The position numbers were made by a program, and so were the translations under genes. Below, one piece after another: positions 48,154 through 57,246 of a stretch of 64,000 nt of DNA (position 1 is its first letter; each line of letters begins with the position of its first letter). Source of the DNA: Roseibium album (lineage in GTDB: Bacteria; Pseudomonadota; Alphaproteobacteria; Rhizobiales; Stappiaceae); the NCBI GenBank assembly GCA_001404055.1, contig CXTY01000014.1, positions 620,001 to 684,000 on the forward strand, in the 5' to 3' direction. The notes under the pieces are model-generated. The model did not search any database, was not told the DNA's origin, and saw nothing but the letters and a program-made list of their open reading frames with translations.

Positions 48154-48813
48154 ATGACCCAGGCAGACACGCTCTCCCCCGACTTATTCATCGACCATCA
48201 GCAACTAACCGGAATACTGGAGTTTCTTCAGGCGGCCGAGCTGCTGAAAGACACTACCCGCTCTGGTACCACTCGAAAGGGCAGACAGGAGAGCACAGCG
48301 GAACATTCCTGGCGGCTTGCCCTCATGTGTCTCGTCTTTGAAAAGCAGCTCGGCAGGATTGATATCATGAAGCTTGTGAAGCTCTGCCTGATCCACGATC
48401 TTGGCGAAGCGATTTCCGGAGATATACCTGCGCCGCTCCAGGTTCCCGGAGATGACCGCGCTGCGCGGGAAAGGTTGGATTTCCAAAAGCTATGCGCGCC
48501 TCTCCCTGGAGGTCTGAAATCAGATCTGATTGAGCTTTGGGATGAATATGCAGCAGCATCGTCGCCCGAAGCACAGCTAGCCAAGGCATTCGACAAACTG
48601 GAAACCATGCTGCAACACCAGCTTATGCCACTGCAAAACTCAGCCTTTTACGAGTTCAATCTACATTACGGCAGGACGCACACCGATCATCATCCGCTAA
48701 CGCGTCAAATCCGAGACTTTGTCGACGCTGGCACGCGGGATATTTTGCGGAATCTTGAAGCAACCTCGGTGCCTCCGGTGCAGTTGTCAGCGGACGAAAA
48801 CCCTACGCAGTAA
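48154..48813 (+). CDS. HD-domain phosphohydrolase (YfbR-like)
   Basis: The 219-residue protein has the HD metal site: AEHSWRLALMC and CLIHDLGEAISGD, with the conserved late Asp in FDKLETMLQHQ. It resembles nucleotidase-type HD hydrolases such as YfbR. The ATG at 48154 is preferred over the upstream TTG at 48091, where no ribosome site is seen. The exact substrate cannot be given. Confidence 0.84.
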   Translation: MTQADTLSPDLFIDHQQLTGILEFLQAAELLKDTTRSGTTRKGRQESTAEHSWRLALMCLVFEKQLGRIDIMKLVKLCLIHDLGEAISGDIPAPLQVPGDDRAARERLDFQKLCAPLPGGLKSDLIELWDEYAAASSPEAQLAKAFDKLETMLQHQLMPLQNSAFYEFNLHYGRTHTDHHPLTRQIRDFVDAGTRDILRNLEATSVPPVQLSADENPTQ

Positions 48814-48906
48814 CCCTAAAGCGGTGGCGCCCACCTTGATCAACCTGGAATTGGCGTTCTAACCTCCCCTGACCAGCAGAAGCCTGATCAACCCGGAGGA
48901 ATATCC

Positions 48907-49272
48907 ATGTATACGATCCTGCCCCGCAGCCAGGGCCCGATTCTTGGCGTAGTGGTGACCGGCAAAATAACGATTGATCAGGAAAGAGAGCTGATCGCTA
49001 AAGCCGAGGAGCTGATCGCGGCTCATGAGAAAATCAACGTTCTTGTCGCTCTTGGCAAGCATGCCGGAATATCAATGGAAGCCGTTGTCTCTGACATCAA
49101 ATGGGCCCTGACCCATATGAAACAACTAAACAAGATTGCAATCGTGACAGACAGCAAGATGCTGGCAGCCCTTGTTGCTGTGGACGCGACTTTTGCCAAG
49201 ATGGTCGGCATTCAGGAAAAACACTTCGACCGAGATGAAATTGATATCGCCTGGCACTGGATTGAGAGCTGA
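48907..49272 (+). CDS. STAS/SpoIIAA-like protein
   Basis: The 121-residue protein matches the SpoIIAA-like (STAS-related) family: ILGVVVTGKITIDQERELIA, an IAIVTDSKMLAALVAVDATF segment and a C-terminal WHWIES. Such proteins may bind lipids or take part in regulation. GGAGGAATATCC precedes the ATG. It ends 24 bp from the convergent amidotransferase gene. Confidence 0.8.
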   Translation: MYTILPRSQGPILGVVVTGKITIDQERELIAKAEELIAAHEKINVLVALGKHAGISMEAVVSDIKWALTHMKQLNKIAIVTDSKMLAALVAVDATFAKMVGIQEKHFDRDEIDIAWHWIES

Positions 49273-49296
49273 CGGACGTAAAGACGGCGAAATCAA

Positions 49297-50085
49297 TCAG
49301 GCTTCGACCAGTTCCTCTTCGTCCAGAAAGGCAACCTGTTTCACAGACCCGTCCTGAACCTCGATCATGTGACCACTTGCGACTTCCATCCAGCAGTTCC
49401 GGGCCTCGTCGAGAGGTTCGGAAACAACCATGACGCCATCTTCGAATTGCCGGTAATAGAGGGTCGGTGGAAACCGGTCGGAAGCATAGCGTGCTGCATA
49501 AAGGGTCACACCGTCTGACCAGGCCGAAGCAAACCGCATGTGCGGGGCAGTACCTGAATATTTTGAAAGCGCCTCGGTTTCCCGAACCGCACGCGCCATC
49601 GCGGCCCTTGGGTGTTTTGCCAAACCATAGGCGAGCGCAATCAGGAACAGGCTCTCGCTATCTGTGCCCCCCAGGCGATCACGGTAGAGATCGTCCGGAA
49701 TCATGTTGTCAAGACGCCGCCGCACCTTGTCATAGCCACCCACCTGACCGTTGTGCATGAAGGTCCAGCGACCATTGGTAAACGGGTGGCAATTGTCCCG
49801 TGTGGTCGCTGTCCCTGTTGACGCACGCACATGCGCCATGAAGTGCTTTGAGCGAACATGACCCGCAAGTTGCTGCAGGTTGGGATCGGACCAGGCCGGG
49901 CGCACATCCTTATAAAGACAAGGCGTTTCGCGATCTCCATACCAGGCGACGCCAAAACCGTCCGCGTTGACTGCTGTCTTGCACGACAGTGCATTCCGGC
50001 TTTGATCGATCAACGAATGTTCAGGATCGCAGATCACTTCTTCAAGATATTTTGGAGCTCCGCTCCAGGCGGCCCAGCGGCACAT
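49297..50085 (-). CDS. Class-II glutamine amidotransferase (YafJ/EgtC-like)
   Basis: The 262-residue protein begins MC2RWAAWSG, with the Ntn-type nucleophile Cys2. The family phrases MAHVRASTGTATTRDNCHPF and FMHNGQVGGYDKVRRRLD, plus GGTDSESLFLIALA, are present. It resembles YafJ/EgtC-type glutaminases. It lies 16 bp downstream of the PLP-enzyme gene on the same strand, so they probably form one operon. Confidence 0.88.
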   Translation of the reverse strand: MCRWAAWSGAPKYLEEVICDPEHSLIDQSRNALSCKTAVNADGFGVAWYGDRETPCLYKDVRPAWSDPNLQQLAGHVRSKHFMAHVRASTGTATTRDNCHPFTNGRWTFMHNGQVGGYDKVRRRLDNMIPDDLYRDRLGGTDSESLFLIALAYGLAKHPRAAMARAVRETEALSKYSGTAPHMRFASAWSDGVTLYAARYASDRFPPTLYYRQFEDGVMVVSEPLDEARNCWMEVASGHMIEVQDGSVKQVAFLDEEELVEA

Positions 50086-50101
50086 GTCTTATTGATTTCC
50101 T

Positions 50102-51568
50102 TCAAGCTGCATTCAATATGGCCTTGAACCGTGCAGTGCTCTCGTCACAGCTGTACAGGTCGGCAAACGGATAAGGATTGCGCGCAAGATCATCAACCGC
50201 TTGAATGATCTTGTCGGCCTTTTCTTCAGTCAACAGAACAGAAAAATTCAGCCGCGTCCAACCTGGCTTTTTGAGTTCTTCGCCAGCCAGGATGCTCGCT
50301 CTCATGGCTTCTGATTGCTCGCGTTCTATGCCCAGCAAACGGTGTGCATAGGGACCGGCGCAGGCGCAACCGCCCCTCACCTGGACACCAAACACATCCG
50401 ACAGCATCCGCGTGATCAGCTGCTGGTGTATATAGCCGCCATGTTCAAGGTCCCGCACACGGAAGGAAAAGACCGGCAACACGTGGTCCGCATTCTGGTT
50501 TCCAAGGATCTCGATTGCCGGATTGTCTTGCCAGGCGGCCAGAGCCCTTGCCCGGCACACGGCATTGCGCTCATCCATGGCTTGTTGACCAATGGCCTCC
50601 TTCACCAGAAAGACCAGTGCAGCGCGGATATCACCAACGACATTCGGCGTGCCGGCTTCTTCGCGCGCGGCGATGTTTGATGTGTAGTCGTGGTCCCAGG
50701 GCGAAACAAAACGCACCGTGCCGCCACCGGGGAATACCGGCGTGTCCATCTGAACGGCACTTTTCCGCACGATCATGACACCGGACGCAGCCGGCCCGCC
50801 GATGAACTTATGCGTTGAAACAACCACAGCATCTTTTTGAAAGTCGGTACCTTCTTTCATGTCGACAGGCAGATAAGGGCCGGACCCGGCGCAATCCCAC
50901 ACGCTCAGGGCGCCATAGCGTTTCAACAGACCCGTCACGGCGTCATCGTCGGTCACAATGCCCGTAACATTGGACATCAGGGAAAAGGCACCAACTATCA
51001 GGCGGTCTGCTCCAGCGCCCTTGAGTGCGCTCTCAAGCTTTTCAAGGTCCGGGCCGCCATTGGTCGCTTCGCCTATTTCGAGAACTTGGGCACCGCTTTC
51101 GCGCCAGGGCAGAATGTCGGAATGATGTTCGTATGGCCCGATGACAACAAGCGGATTTTCACCCCGTTCAGCGGCGCCTGAAACACCCAGCAGATGCACC
51201 AGCCGGTTGAGGCCAGCCGTGGCACCGGATCCACAGAAGACAGTTGCGTAGTTCTCATCGGCACTGCAAATCCGTGCAATTTCCGAACGAGCGGTCTCAC
51301 GCATGCGGGTCATGGCACTGCCGCAAAAAGAGGCTTCCGTGTGGCTGTTGGCGTAAACCGGCAAGACCTCCTCCAGAACGAACTCTTCGATTTGGCGCAA
51401 CGCCCGGCCCGAGGCAACATAGTCTGCATAAATCAGCTGCTGCTCACCAAAGGGACCACTGAGCTTCTTGCCCTCGCCGATCAAACCTGCACGCAGGCGG
51501 CTAATCAGGTCTGGTCCCTGAAGGTCTTGTTTGAATTGATCGAGTGGAGTGCCGGTTCCGTGGGTCAT
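50102..51568 (-). CDS. Class-V PLP-dependent aminotransferase-fold enzyme
   Basis: The 488-residue protein carries the PLP lysine at K254 (VSTHK254FIGGP), the Asp225 that contacts the pyridine ring (VWDCAGSG), and an N-terminal extension (GEQQLIYADYVASGRALRQI). The C-terminal region has conserved cysteines in VQVRGGCACAGPY. It belongs to the cysteine-desulfurase-like class, but whether it is a desulfurase, lyase or aminotransferase is open. Its neighbours, the amidotransferase and the divergent Lrp gene, recall an EgtC-EgtE-like pair without EgtB or EgtD. Confidence 0.85.
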   Translation of the reverse strand: MTHGTGTPLDQFKQDLQGPDLISRLRAGLIGEGKKLSGPFGEQQLIYADYVASGRALRQIEEFVLEEVLPVYANSHTEASFCGSAMTRMRETARSEIARICSADENYATVFCGSGATAGLNRLVHLLGVSGAAERGENPLVVIGPYEHHSDILPWRESGAQVLEIGEATNGGPDLEKLESALKGAGADRLIVGAFSLMSNVTGIVTDDDAVTGLLKRYGALSVWDCAGSGPYLPVDMKEGTDFQKDAVVVSTHKFIGGPAASGVMIVRKSAVQMDTPVFPGGGTVRFVSPWDHDYTSNIAAREEAGTPNVVGDIRAALVFLVKEAIGQQAMDERNAVCRARALAAWQDNPAIEILGNQNADHVLPVFSFRVRDLEHGGYIHQQLITRMLSDVFGVQVRGGCACAGPYAHRLLGIEREQSEAMRASILAGEELKKPGWTRLNFSVLLTEEKADKIIQAVDDLARNPYPFADLYSCDESTARFKAILNAA

Positions 51569-51672
51569 TTTCTGCTCCGAATCTTACTATCCGGATCATA
51601 CGACCCTTTGAACTGGGATTTCTTCACATGATTCGATTGAAAAACTCGCCGTTTTGTGTCATTTGATCGGTT

Positions 51673-52134
51673 ATGGAGAAAAAATTCGATCATATTGACC
51701 GTGCGCTGCTACGTGCGCTTCAAAGAGATGCTCGTCTGTCGCAGAGGGATCTTGCAGATCAGGTCGGTCTGTCGCAGAACGCCTGCTGGCGCCGGCTCAA
51801 GTCTCTTTACGAAAGCGGCTTGATCGAGGGACACACTGTACGTCTGAATCCCGAGTATCTGGGGTTGAATCTCACCGTCTTTGTCATGGTGCGTACCCGG
51901 CATCACTCAAAGGACTGGTTGGAGACTTTCCGCAATGAGGTCTCGTCCATTCCAAACGTCATCGATTTTTACCGGATCGCGGGCGACTACGACTACATGC
52001 TGAAAGTGGTCGCCGAGGACATGAATGCATTCGACCGGATCTACCAACGGCTGATCGAGAAGGTCGATCTGGATACCGTTACGTCTTACATGACCATGGA
52101 AGTCATTGCGGACACCCGCCCCCTCCCGATTTGA
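51673..52134 (+). CDS. Lrp/AsnC-family transcriptional regulator
   Basis: The 153-residue protein has an AsnC-type helix-turn-helix (IDRALLRALQRDARLSQRDL, then GLSQNACWRRLKSL) and a C-terminal RAM ligand domain (IAGDYDYMLKVVAEDMNAFD). It is divergent from the PLP-enzyme gene across a 104-bp gap, so it likely controls that operon in response to an amino acid. Confidence 0.9.
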   Translation: MEKKFDHIDRALLRALQRDARLSQRDLADQVGLSQNACWRRLKSLYESGLIEGHTVRLNPEYLGLNLTVFVMVRTRHHSKDWLETFRNEVSSIPNVIDFYRIAGDYDYMLKVVAEDMNAFDRIYQRLIEKVDLDTVTSYMTMEVIADTRPLPI

Positions 52135-52160
52135 AGAGCTTCGCAAGACCCTAAATTCAA

Positions 52161-52204
52161 AACCCCAGGCTGAACTCTTAGATCTGCCTGGGGTTGCTTG
52201 TTTT
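52161..52204. terminator. Bidirectional intrinsic terminator
   Basis: AACCCCAGGC and GCCTGGGGTT (52161-52170, 52186-52195) form a perfect 10-bp stem, with GCTTGTTTT on the plus strand and TTTTGAATTT on the minus strand. It ends the Lrp gene and the convergent SH3 gene. Confidence 0.8.
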
Positions 52205-52222
52205 CAGCTCATGGCAACAGTT

Positions 52223-54886
52223 TTACCTGCGGCGACCGCCGCCACCCCTGCGTTGACCACCGCCGCCACTCCGATTTGGCCGGCTCTGTTGCGGTCGAGA
52301 CTGTTGAGGACGGCTGCGCTGAACGTTCCTTTGTCGGTTCACCTGCCGGTTCCCGTTGTTTCTGGCATTCCTGTCCCTGTTCAAGTGCGCCGGCGCCTGC
52401 TGCGGACGTTGCGCGGGTCGTGTAGACGGACGTTGGGCAGGCCGTTGTTGCGCGGTCGGTCTTTGCGCAGGGCGCTGGGTGCTTGGCCGCTGTGCCGGGC
52501 GTTGAACGTTAGGCTGTTTCGCAGGTCGCTGCGCATTTGGTCTTTGACCGGCAGGAAGGTTTTGCGGTCGCTGTCCTGCGTTGGGCCGGTTCTGGATCCG
52601 ATCGCCAGCCGGACGATTTGCTATAGCCGTTCCAGCGCCAGCTCCGATCGCAGCACCGGCTCCTGCACCGCCTAGCCGATCCTGGATGTTTTCCCTTGAA
52701 GGTGCTGCAACATCGCCCCAGCGTCCGCTTTCGAACTTCTTCCAGTTATCGCCATCCCTGCGATAGACAGACCCATCACGTCCGGCAAATACGTCGCCCC
52801 GGCGGTCAAGACTGCTGATCCGGTCCAGGTTGCCATCCTGCTTCCAGCGATTGGCGGCATTAGCCTGAAGATCACGCGTTCTGGCCCATTGCGGTCCAGA
52901 GACTGCCGCGCCTCCCCAAGAGCCGTAAATGCCGCGCGCACCGCCAGCGACAATGCGATTGCCGGTACGCGGATTATACGCCGTAATGAAGCCTGCACTG
53001 CCACGTGGCCCGCTGATGGCGCCGCCACGAATGTAGCCACCTGTGCGGGGATTATAGATCCCGCCAGCGGCGATGCCACGGCGCGGACCATATGCATAAC
53101 CATATCGGCCAAATGTGCCACGGATCGGATTGTAGAATGCGCCAATACCGTAGGTGACCGGTCGCGGAAAATAGATCGGACGTAAACCCGGACGGTACCA
53201 GGGACGGTGATACCAGCCTGTGCCATAGACAAACACACCCCATGCCAGGAAGCCTGTCAGATACCCCATCGTGTAACCGTACCAGACCGCGTTGGGTTGG
53301 GTTTCGTAAACCCGTACGTAGGTCACGTTGTAAACTGGTGAAGCCGGAGGGATCGTGTAGATTTCTTCAGGAACAGCAGTCGCCACCACAAATGGGCCTT
53401 CCGGGCTATCGCCGACAAACCAGACGCCATTTTGAAGAACGTAATATTTTGCGCCGACCTGGATGACTTGTTCGTTAGTGTTCACCGCATAGGAGAGCGA
53501 TGTCCCCTCAATCGCTTCAAATTCAGGATCACCGGCGTAAGACACATCTGCGCTCACGGATCCCACTTCAACGCGAGCGGTCGTTGGAATGCTGGCCTTC
53601 AAACGTGCCTGCGAGGCTTCTGATGTTCCGGGGATTGACGAGCGGACCGAATAATAAGGGGCATCTTCCGGGATATTCAGGAAGTCGGATGGCATGTCTG
53701 GCGTGGTGAACTCCCACGGCCCGTCGAGAGAAGCTGATTTGAACCAGCGCCCTGACATCAGGATGTACCATGTGGAGGTCGTCTTCAGGAAAAAGACATC
53801 ATTGTCGGTATTCGACGCCCATTCCAGATCAGTGCCTTCCACCGGTTCCAGTTTGGGTTCACCTTCAAAGACAATCATCTCGGCCGGTTTGTCGGAATAA
53901 ATAACCTTGGGAGGTTTGTTGTCTGCAAAAGGTTCGCCCGGAATTGCTTCGCGGGTTTCCTTCCAGTTTTCATCGTCCGGGAGGGCCTTGATCAGATCCG
54001 GTAGTTCGGAAGCAGCTTCCCATTCGCTGGCAACATCCTTGGTTTTCAACCAGGACTTTTCATCACGCAGATAAAGCTCCCCGGTATCATCAACTTTCAG
54101 GATGTCCCAGTTCGTGTTGACGACGAAACTCAGCCCCTGATCACCTTTGACCGGGGCCAGGATTGGAGCACCCTCTGTCTGCACAAGTATGGCAGGCTCT
54201 GTCGATATGAAGACTGGCGGCGCCTCCGTGTTCAAGCCCTTCACATCGTCCATGCGCTGATATTCAGCCAATCCAGCTGTGATCCGATCTTCCTTCACGG
54301 TGATCGTGCCTGTCGGCATGATTTTTCCGACTTGCAGCGTGAGATCCGTCAGAGACGCACGGTCCAGCGCAGAGAAGTCCAGTTGATTGACCTGGATCTG
54401 GCTGACGAGGACTTCCCCGTTTTGTGGATCCGCCTGGGTCTGGCCGCTGACACCAATCACGCCGAATACAGGTTTCGTATCCTTGTCCTTGACGTATTCA
54501 GCCGCGATAAGCGCCTTGAGCGTCTTGAATTTCTCCCACTCGGTAAACTGGGGTTGATAGAGGATGAGCGTGGCACCGCCATCGGTCTGGAAAGACCTGG
54601 GCCAGCCCGTCTTCTCTTCCTGCTCGCTCAATTGAAGATACCGGCCGCTGACAAATCCGTTCTGGCCGTTATAGCTGACTGAACACCAGGCCCCGGTGTC
54701 GTCGCAATCACCCAATTCAACCGGGGTGCCATTTGGGACAGTGCCGAGGGTCCCGAAGCCTGTCCCAGGCCCCTGACGAAAATTCACATTGGCGGTCGTG
54801 ACTGCCGGGGCAGCGAATGCGCCATTTACAAAAACTGTTTGCATTATCAAGGCAGAAGACAAAAGAACGGACAAAAACTTACGCAT
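52223..54886 (-). CDS. Large exported SH3-domain protein with repeat and basic low-complexity tail
   Basis: The ATG at 54886 (AGGAGGG upstream) gives 887 residues. After a signal peptide (MRKFLSVLLSSALIMQTVFV, cleaved after GAFA) comes a bacterial SH3 domain (VNFRQGPGTGFGTLGTVPNG). The middle has about three degenerate ~100-residue repeats with phrases like YAVNTNEQVIQVGAKYYVLQ and GVWFVGDSPEGPF, then a hydrophobic, Gly/Tyr-rich region (YTMGYLTGFLAWGVFVYGTG). The last ~130 residues are Arg/Gln/Pro-rich with an RPAQRPSTQ-like motif and end RRGGGGRRR. It may be envelope-associated; its function is unknown. Confidence 0.82.
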   Translation of the reverse strand: MRKFLSVLLSSALIMQTVFVNGAFAAPAVTTANVNFRQGPGTGFGTLGTVPNGTPVELGDCDDTGAWCSVSYNGQNGFVSGRYLQLSEQEEKTGWPRSFQTDGGATLILYQPQFTEWEKFKTLKALIAAEYVKDKDTKPVFGVIGVSGQTQADPQNGEVLVSQIQVNQLDFSALDRASLTDLTLQVGKIMPTGTITVKEDRITAGLAEYQRMDDVKGLNTEAPPVFISTEPAILVQTEGAPILAPVKGDQGLSFVVNTNWDILKVDDTGELYLRDEKSWLKTKDVASEWEAASELPDLIKALPDDENWKETREAIPGEPFADNKPPKVIYSDKPAEMIVFEGEPKLEPVEGTDLEWASNTDNDVFFLKTTSTWYILMSGRWFKSASLDGPWEFTTPDMPSDFLNIPEDAPYYSVRSSIPGTSEASQARLKASIPTTARVEVGSVSADVSYAGDPEFEAIEGTSLSYAVNTNEQVIQVGAKYYVLQNGVWFVGDSPEGPFVVATAVPEEIYTIPPASPVYNVTYVRVYETQPNAVWYGYTMGYLTGFLAWGVFVYGTGWYHRPWYRPGLRPIYFPRPVTYGIGAFYNPIRGTFGRYGYAYGPRRGIAAGGIYNPRTGGYIRGGAISGPRGSAGFITAYNPRTGNRIVAGGARGIYGSWGGAAVSGPQWARTRDLQANAANRWKQDGNLDRISSLDRRGDVFAGRDGSVYRRDGDNWKKFESGRWGDVAAPSRENIQDRLGGAGAGAAIGAGAGTAIANRPAGDRIQNRPNAGQRPQNLPAGQRPNAQRPAKQPNVQRPAQRPSTQRPAQRPTAQQRPAQRPSTRPAQRPQQAPAHLNRDRNARNNGNRQVNRQRNVQRSRPQQSRPQQSRPNRSGGGGQRRGGGGRRR

Positions 54887-55247
54887 CGAGCCCTCCTGAA
54901 GGCAATACATGCTGCGTCCGGTCAATTTGGGCCGCGGAAAATCGCGAGCGCCCTGCTCTAAAACGCAACTTGGAGCTACGAAGCGATCCTGCACCTCACT
55001 TGCCTCAAATGTCCAGCTTGTCAGTTTTGATAGTTGAGCCGAATCAAATAGCGACCGCAGCTCAATCCCGTCATAGCCAGGCGATATCTGAAACCGATCA
55101 GTATTTTAAAAGGCGGGAAAACCAAATTGTTTCACCTCGTCAAGCGCAGCTTCAGCGTAGGCATCGATTCTCTAAATGGAAATAGGCACAAAAATGCCGG
55201 CGTGACCAAGTCACGCCGGCAAGTAACCTCGGAGGAAACACCGCTTT
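54887..55247. other. Intergenic region upstream of the SH3 gene
   Basis: This 361-bp stretch holds the SH3 gene leader and, at 55190-55221, the terminator of the Gfo/Idh/MocA gene. No ORF with a ribosome site was found in between. Confidence 0.5.
55190..55221 (-). terminator. Intrinsic terminator of the Gfo/Idh/MocA gene
   Basis: TGCCGGCGTGAC-CAA-GTCACGCCGGCA (55195-55221) is a perfect 12-bp stem. On the minus strand it is followed by TTTTTGTGCC, and it lies 27 bp after the stop codon. Confidence 0.88.
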
Positions 55248-56372
55248 TCAGCAAGCTACCGAGGATAGGTTGTTTCTGGTCAGTGACACTGTTTGGCCGG
55301 TTCGCGCGGATTTCTGGGCAGCAAGCCCAATCTCAACCGCACGTCGCCCGTCTTCCAGTGTCACATCAGGTCTTTCCTTCTCACCGCGCACGACGGCCAC
55401 AAATCCTTCGTGCTGGTAATAGGTGGACCCATTGTGATCTCCTGCGTGAAGAATAACCGGGTCGACCGGAATTTCAATCTCTCGCGGACCTTTTGGATGT
55501 CGTGGTGACAATACCAATTGCGGCACCGGTGGAGCGCCAAGATCCTTCGGCCAGAAACGACCTGGCCCTGGGACCAATGCCTCAACTTTCCCTTCCGGCC
55601 CGACCGCGGAAACCTCTTCCTGGTAACGAGATCCTTCTGCAAACATGCACAGTTCCAGCATTGCCCGCGAACCGTTTTCGAAATCAACTATCACATAACC
55701 ATTATCGAGAACATCCGGCTGCTCACCGTCATATTCTTCGTCCTTGTGATTGGCATCCTGACCGGCCGAGGCCATCACACGCACAGGTTCACATTTCATA
55801 ATCAGACGCATCAAATCGAAAAAATGGCAGCACTTTTCGACAAATGTTCCACCGGAATACTTGTTGAAGCGGTTCCAGGCGCCAACTTTGTCAAGAAAGG
55901 GAAAACGGTGCTCACGGATCGTCAGCATCTTTACGCCACCGGTTGCCCCTTCTGCCTGCTCGATCAATGCAGCAATCGGCGGCATGTAACGATACTCCAT
56001 CGCCACCCAGACAGGCGCCGAATAGGCTGCCTTGAAAGCGTCCAGTTCGGCGAGGTCCTTTGGGTCGGTAAAGAGTGGTTTTTCAACGAGTAGCGGCAGC
56101 GGCCGCGTTTGCCGAATCTCTTCCATCTGCGGTATGTGGCAATGATTGGGGCTGGCGATCAAAATACAATCCAGCTCCTCGACATCCAGCAGCTCTGAGA
56201 CCGAATTAACGAATTTCGCCCGAGGCGCGAATTCCGCTGAAGCTTCGGCCATTTCCACATCCGGCTCAAAGATCACCGTCACTTCGGTATCTGGCAAAAG
56301 AGCGATGTTACGCAGGTGTTCCTGCCCCATCATCCCGCTGCCGATGACACCGTATTTTACCTTTGCAGGCAT
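55248..56372 (-). CDS. Gfo/Idh/MocA-fold NAD-dependent enzyme, candidate sulfoquinovosidase
   Basis: The ATG at 56372 follows GGAGG. The 374-residue protein starts with a Rossmann fold (YGVIGSGMMGQEHL) and carries EKP at 97-99 and a catalytic-type segment GGTFVEKCCHFFD. The usual family chemistry is sugar oxidation with NAD(P). Because it stands next to an SsuD-like monooxygenase, reductase and flavin reductase, it could instead be an NAD-dependent glycosidase (the GH188-like sulfoquinovosidases share this fold). That is inference. It shares its strand with the GntR gene and is divergent from the monooxygenase operon. Confidence 0.8.
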   Translation of the reverse strand: MPAKVKYGVIGSGMMGQEHLRNIALLPDTEVTVIFEPDVEMAEASAEFAPRAKFVNSVSELLDVEELDCILIASPNHCHIPQMEEIRQTRPLPLLVEKPLFTDPKDLAELDAFKAAYSAPVWVAMEYRYMPPIAALIEQAEGATGGVKMLTIREHRFPFLDKVGAWNRFNKYSGGTFVEKCCHFFDLMRLIMKCEPVRVMASAGQDANHKDEEYDGEQPDVLDNGYVIVDFENGSRAMLELCMFAEGSRYQEEVSAVGPEGKVEALVPGPGRFWPKDLGAPPVPQLVLSPRHPKGPREIEIPVDPVILHAGDHNGSTYYQHEGFVAVVRGEKERPDVTLEDGRRAVEIGLAAQKSARTGQTVSLTRNNLSSVAC

Positions 56373-56407
56373 ATATTCCTCCATTGAAGGCGAGCTTTCA
56401 TACCCGT

Positions 56408-57118
56408 CTATTTCAGTCGCTGAACGTAATGCGCCTTGTCGGTGTCAAACCAGGTACGCGAGTATTCGACCGGATTGGGCCTATCCGCCCAACTCAGCCG
56501 CTCGATGTAGCCGGTCAGTGTTCCAGGCACTTTTGAAAAGAGGTCGGGTGCCCAATCGGGCACCTCTTTGATCGTCACCCTGTCTTCGGCACGAACAATC
56601 CAGAAACCCAGTTGCTTCTGGTAATAGCGGTAAAGCGAATCAGAAAGCAGTTCTCGTTTCACCGTTCCTGAATCGCCGTCCAACCAGATTTCTTCAACCG
56701 CAATCATGACGTCATTGAGATATCTTAGGCGCCGAATTCTCGTGCCTTCATCACTGGTGCCAAACGGCGGCAGGTCAGCAGGTTTCTGCATGCGTTCCGC
56801 GTCAAGAATGTTCGCGCGCGGTAATCCCCCGCCGGAAAGTAGCTCCAGGCGAAACATCGCATAAACGCTTTCATGCGTCCCGCCCTGGCGTATGTAGTTT
56901 CCCGATCCCTGAATTCGTTCCAGTAAGCCTTTTTCCGTAAGGTCTGCCAAGGCCTTGCGCAGTGTTCCAATCGAGATTCCCAGTTCGTCCGCCATGTCTC
57001 TTTCAGGCGGCAAACGTTCACCATCCATCAGCCGTCCAGCTGCAATATCTCTAATCAAAAGCTCACTTATTTGCACATATAGCGGTAGAGCATTTGAGTT
57101 TTGTGACGCGTTTGACAT
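56408..57118 (-). CDS. GntR-family regulator with UTRA ligand domain
   Basis: The N-terminal winged helix (LPLYVQISELLIRDIAAGRL, then LPPERDMADELGISIGTLRK) is followed by a UTRA-type sugar-binding domain (about 90-236). I used the ATG at 57118; the ATG at 57154 is an alternative, and neither has a good ribosome site. The gene lies between the Gfo/Idh/MocA gene and the divergent monooxygenase operon, so it probably represses both in the absence of the carbon source. Confidence 0.85.
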   Translation of the reverse strand: MSNASQNSNALPLYVQISELLIRDIAAGRLMDGERLPPERDMADELGISIGTLRKALADLTEKGLLERIQGSGNYIRQGGTHESVYAMFRLELLSGGGLPRANILDAERMQKPADLPPFGTSDEGTRIRRLRYLNDVMIAVEEIWLDGDSGTVKRELLSDSLYRYYQKQLGFWIVRAEDRVTIKEVPDWAPDLFSKVPGTLTGYIERLSWADRPNPVEYSRTWFDTDKAHYVQRLK

Positions 57119-57144
57119 GGCGTTTCGGTTGCTATTTTTCAAAA

Positions 57145-57172
57145 ATTGATACACTATTGATTTACATCAAAT
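57145..57172. promoter_or_regulatory. Candidate GntR operator
   Basis: TTGAT-TTAC-ATCAA (57157-57170) is an inverted repeat. ATTGAT also recurs 11 bp upstream (57145-57150 and 57156-57161). It lies in the divergent gap between the GntR gene and the monooxygenase operon. Confidence 0.4.
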
Positions 57173-57246
57173 CGGGTGATAAGCAAGAGGAAATCGAAGG
57201 CAAAGTGAAGCCAATCGAAATCAAAAAAATACTTCGGAGACCCTAA

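Noticed and set aside
55493-56093. Plus-strand frames opposite the Gfo/Idh/MocA gene
   Set aside because: They are antisense to a clear Rossmann protein and have no ribosome sites.
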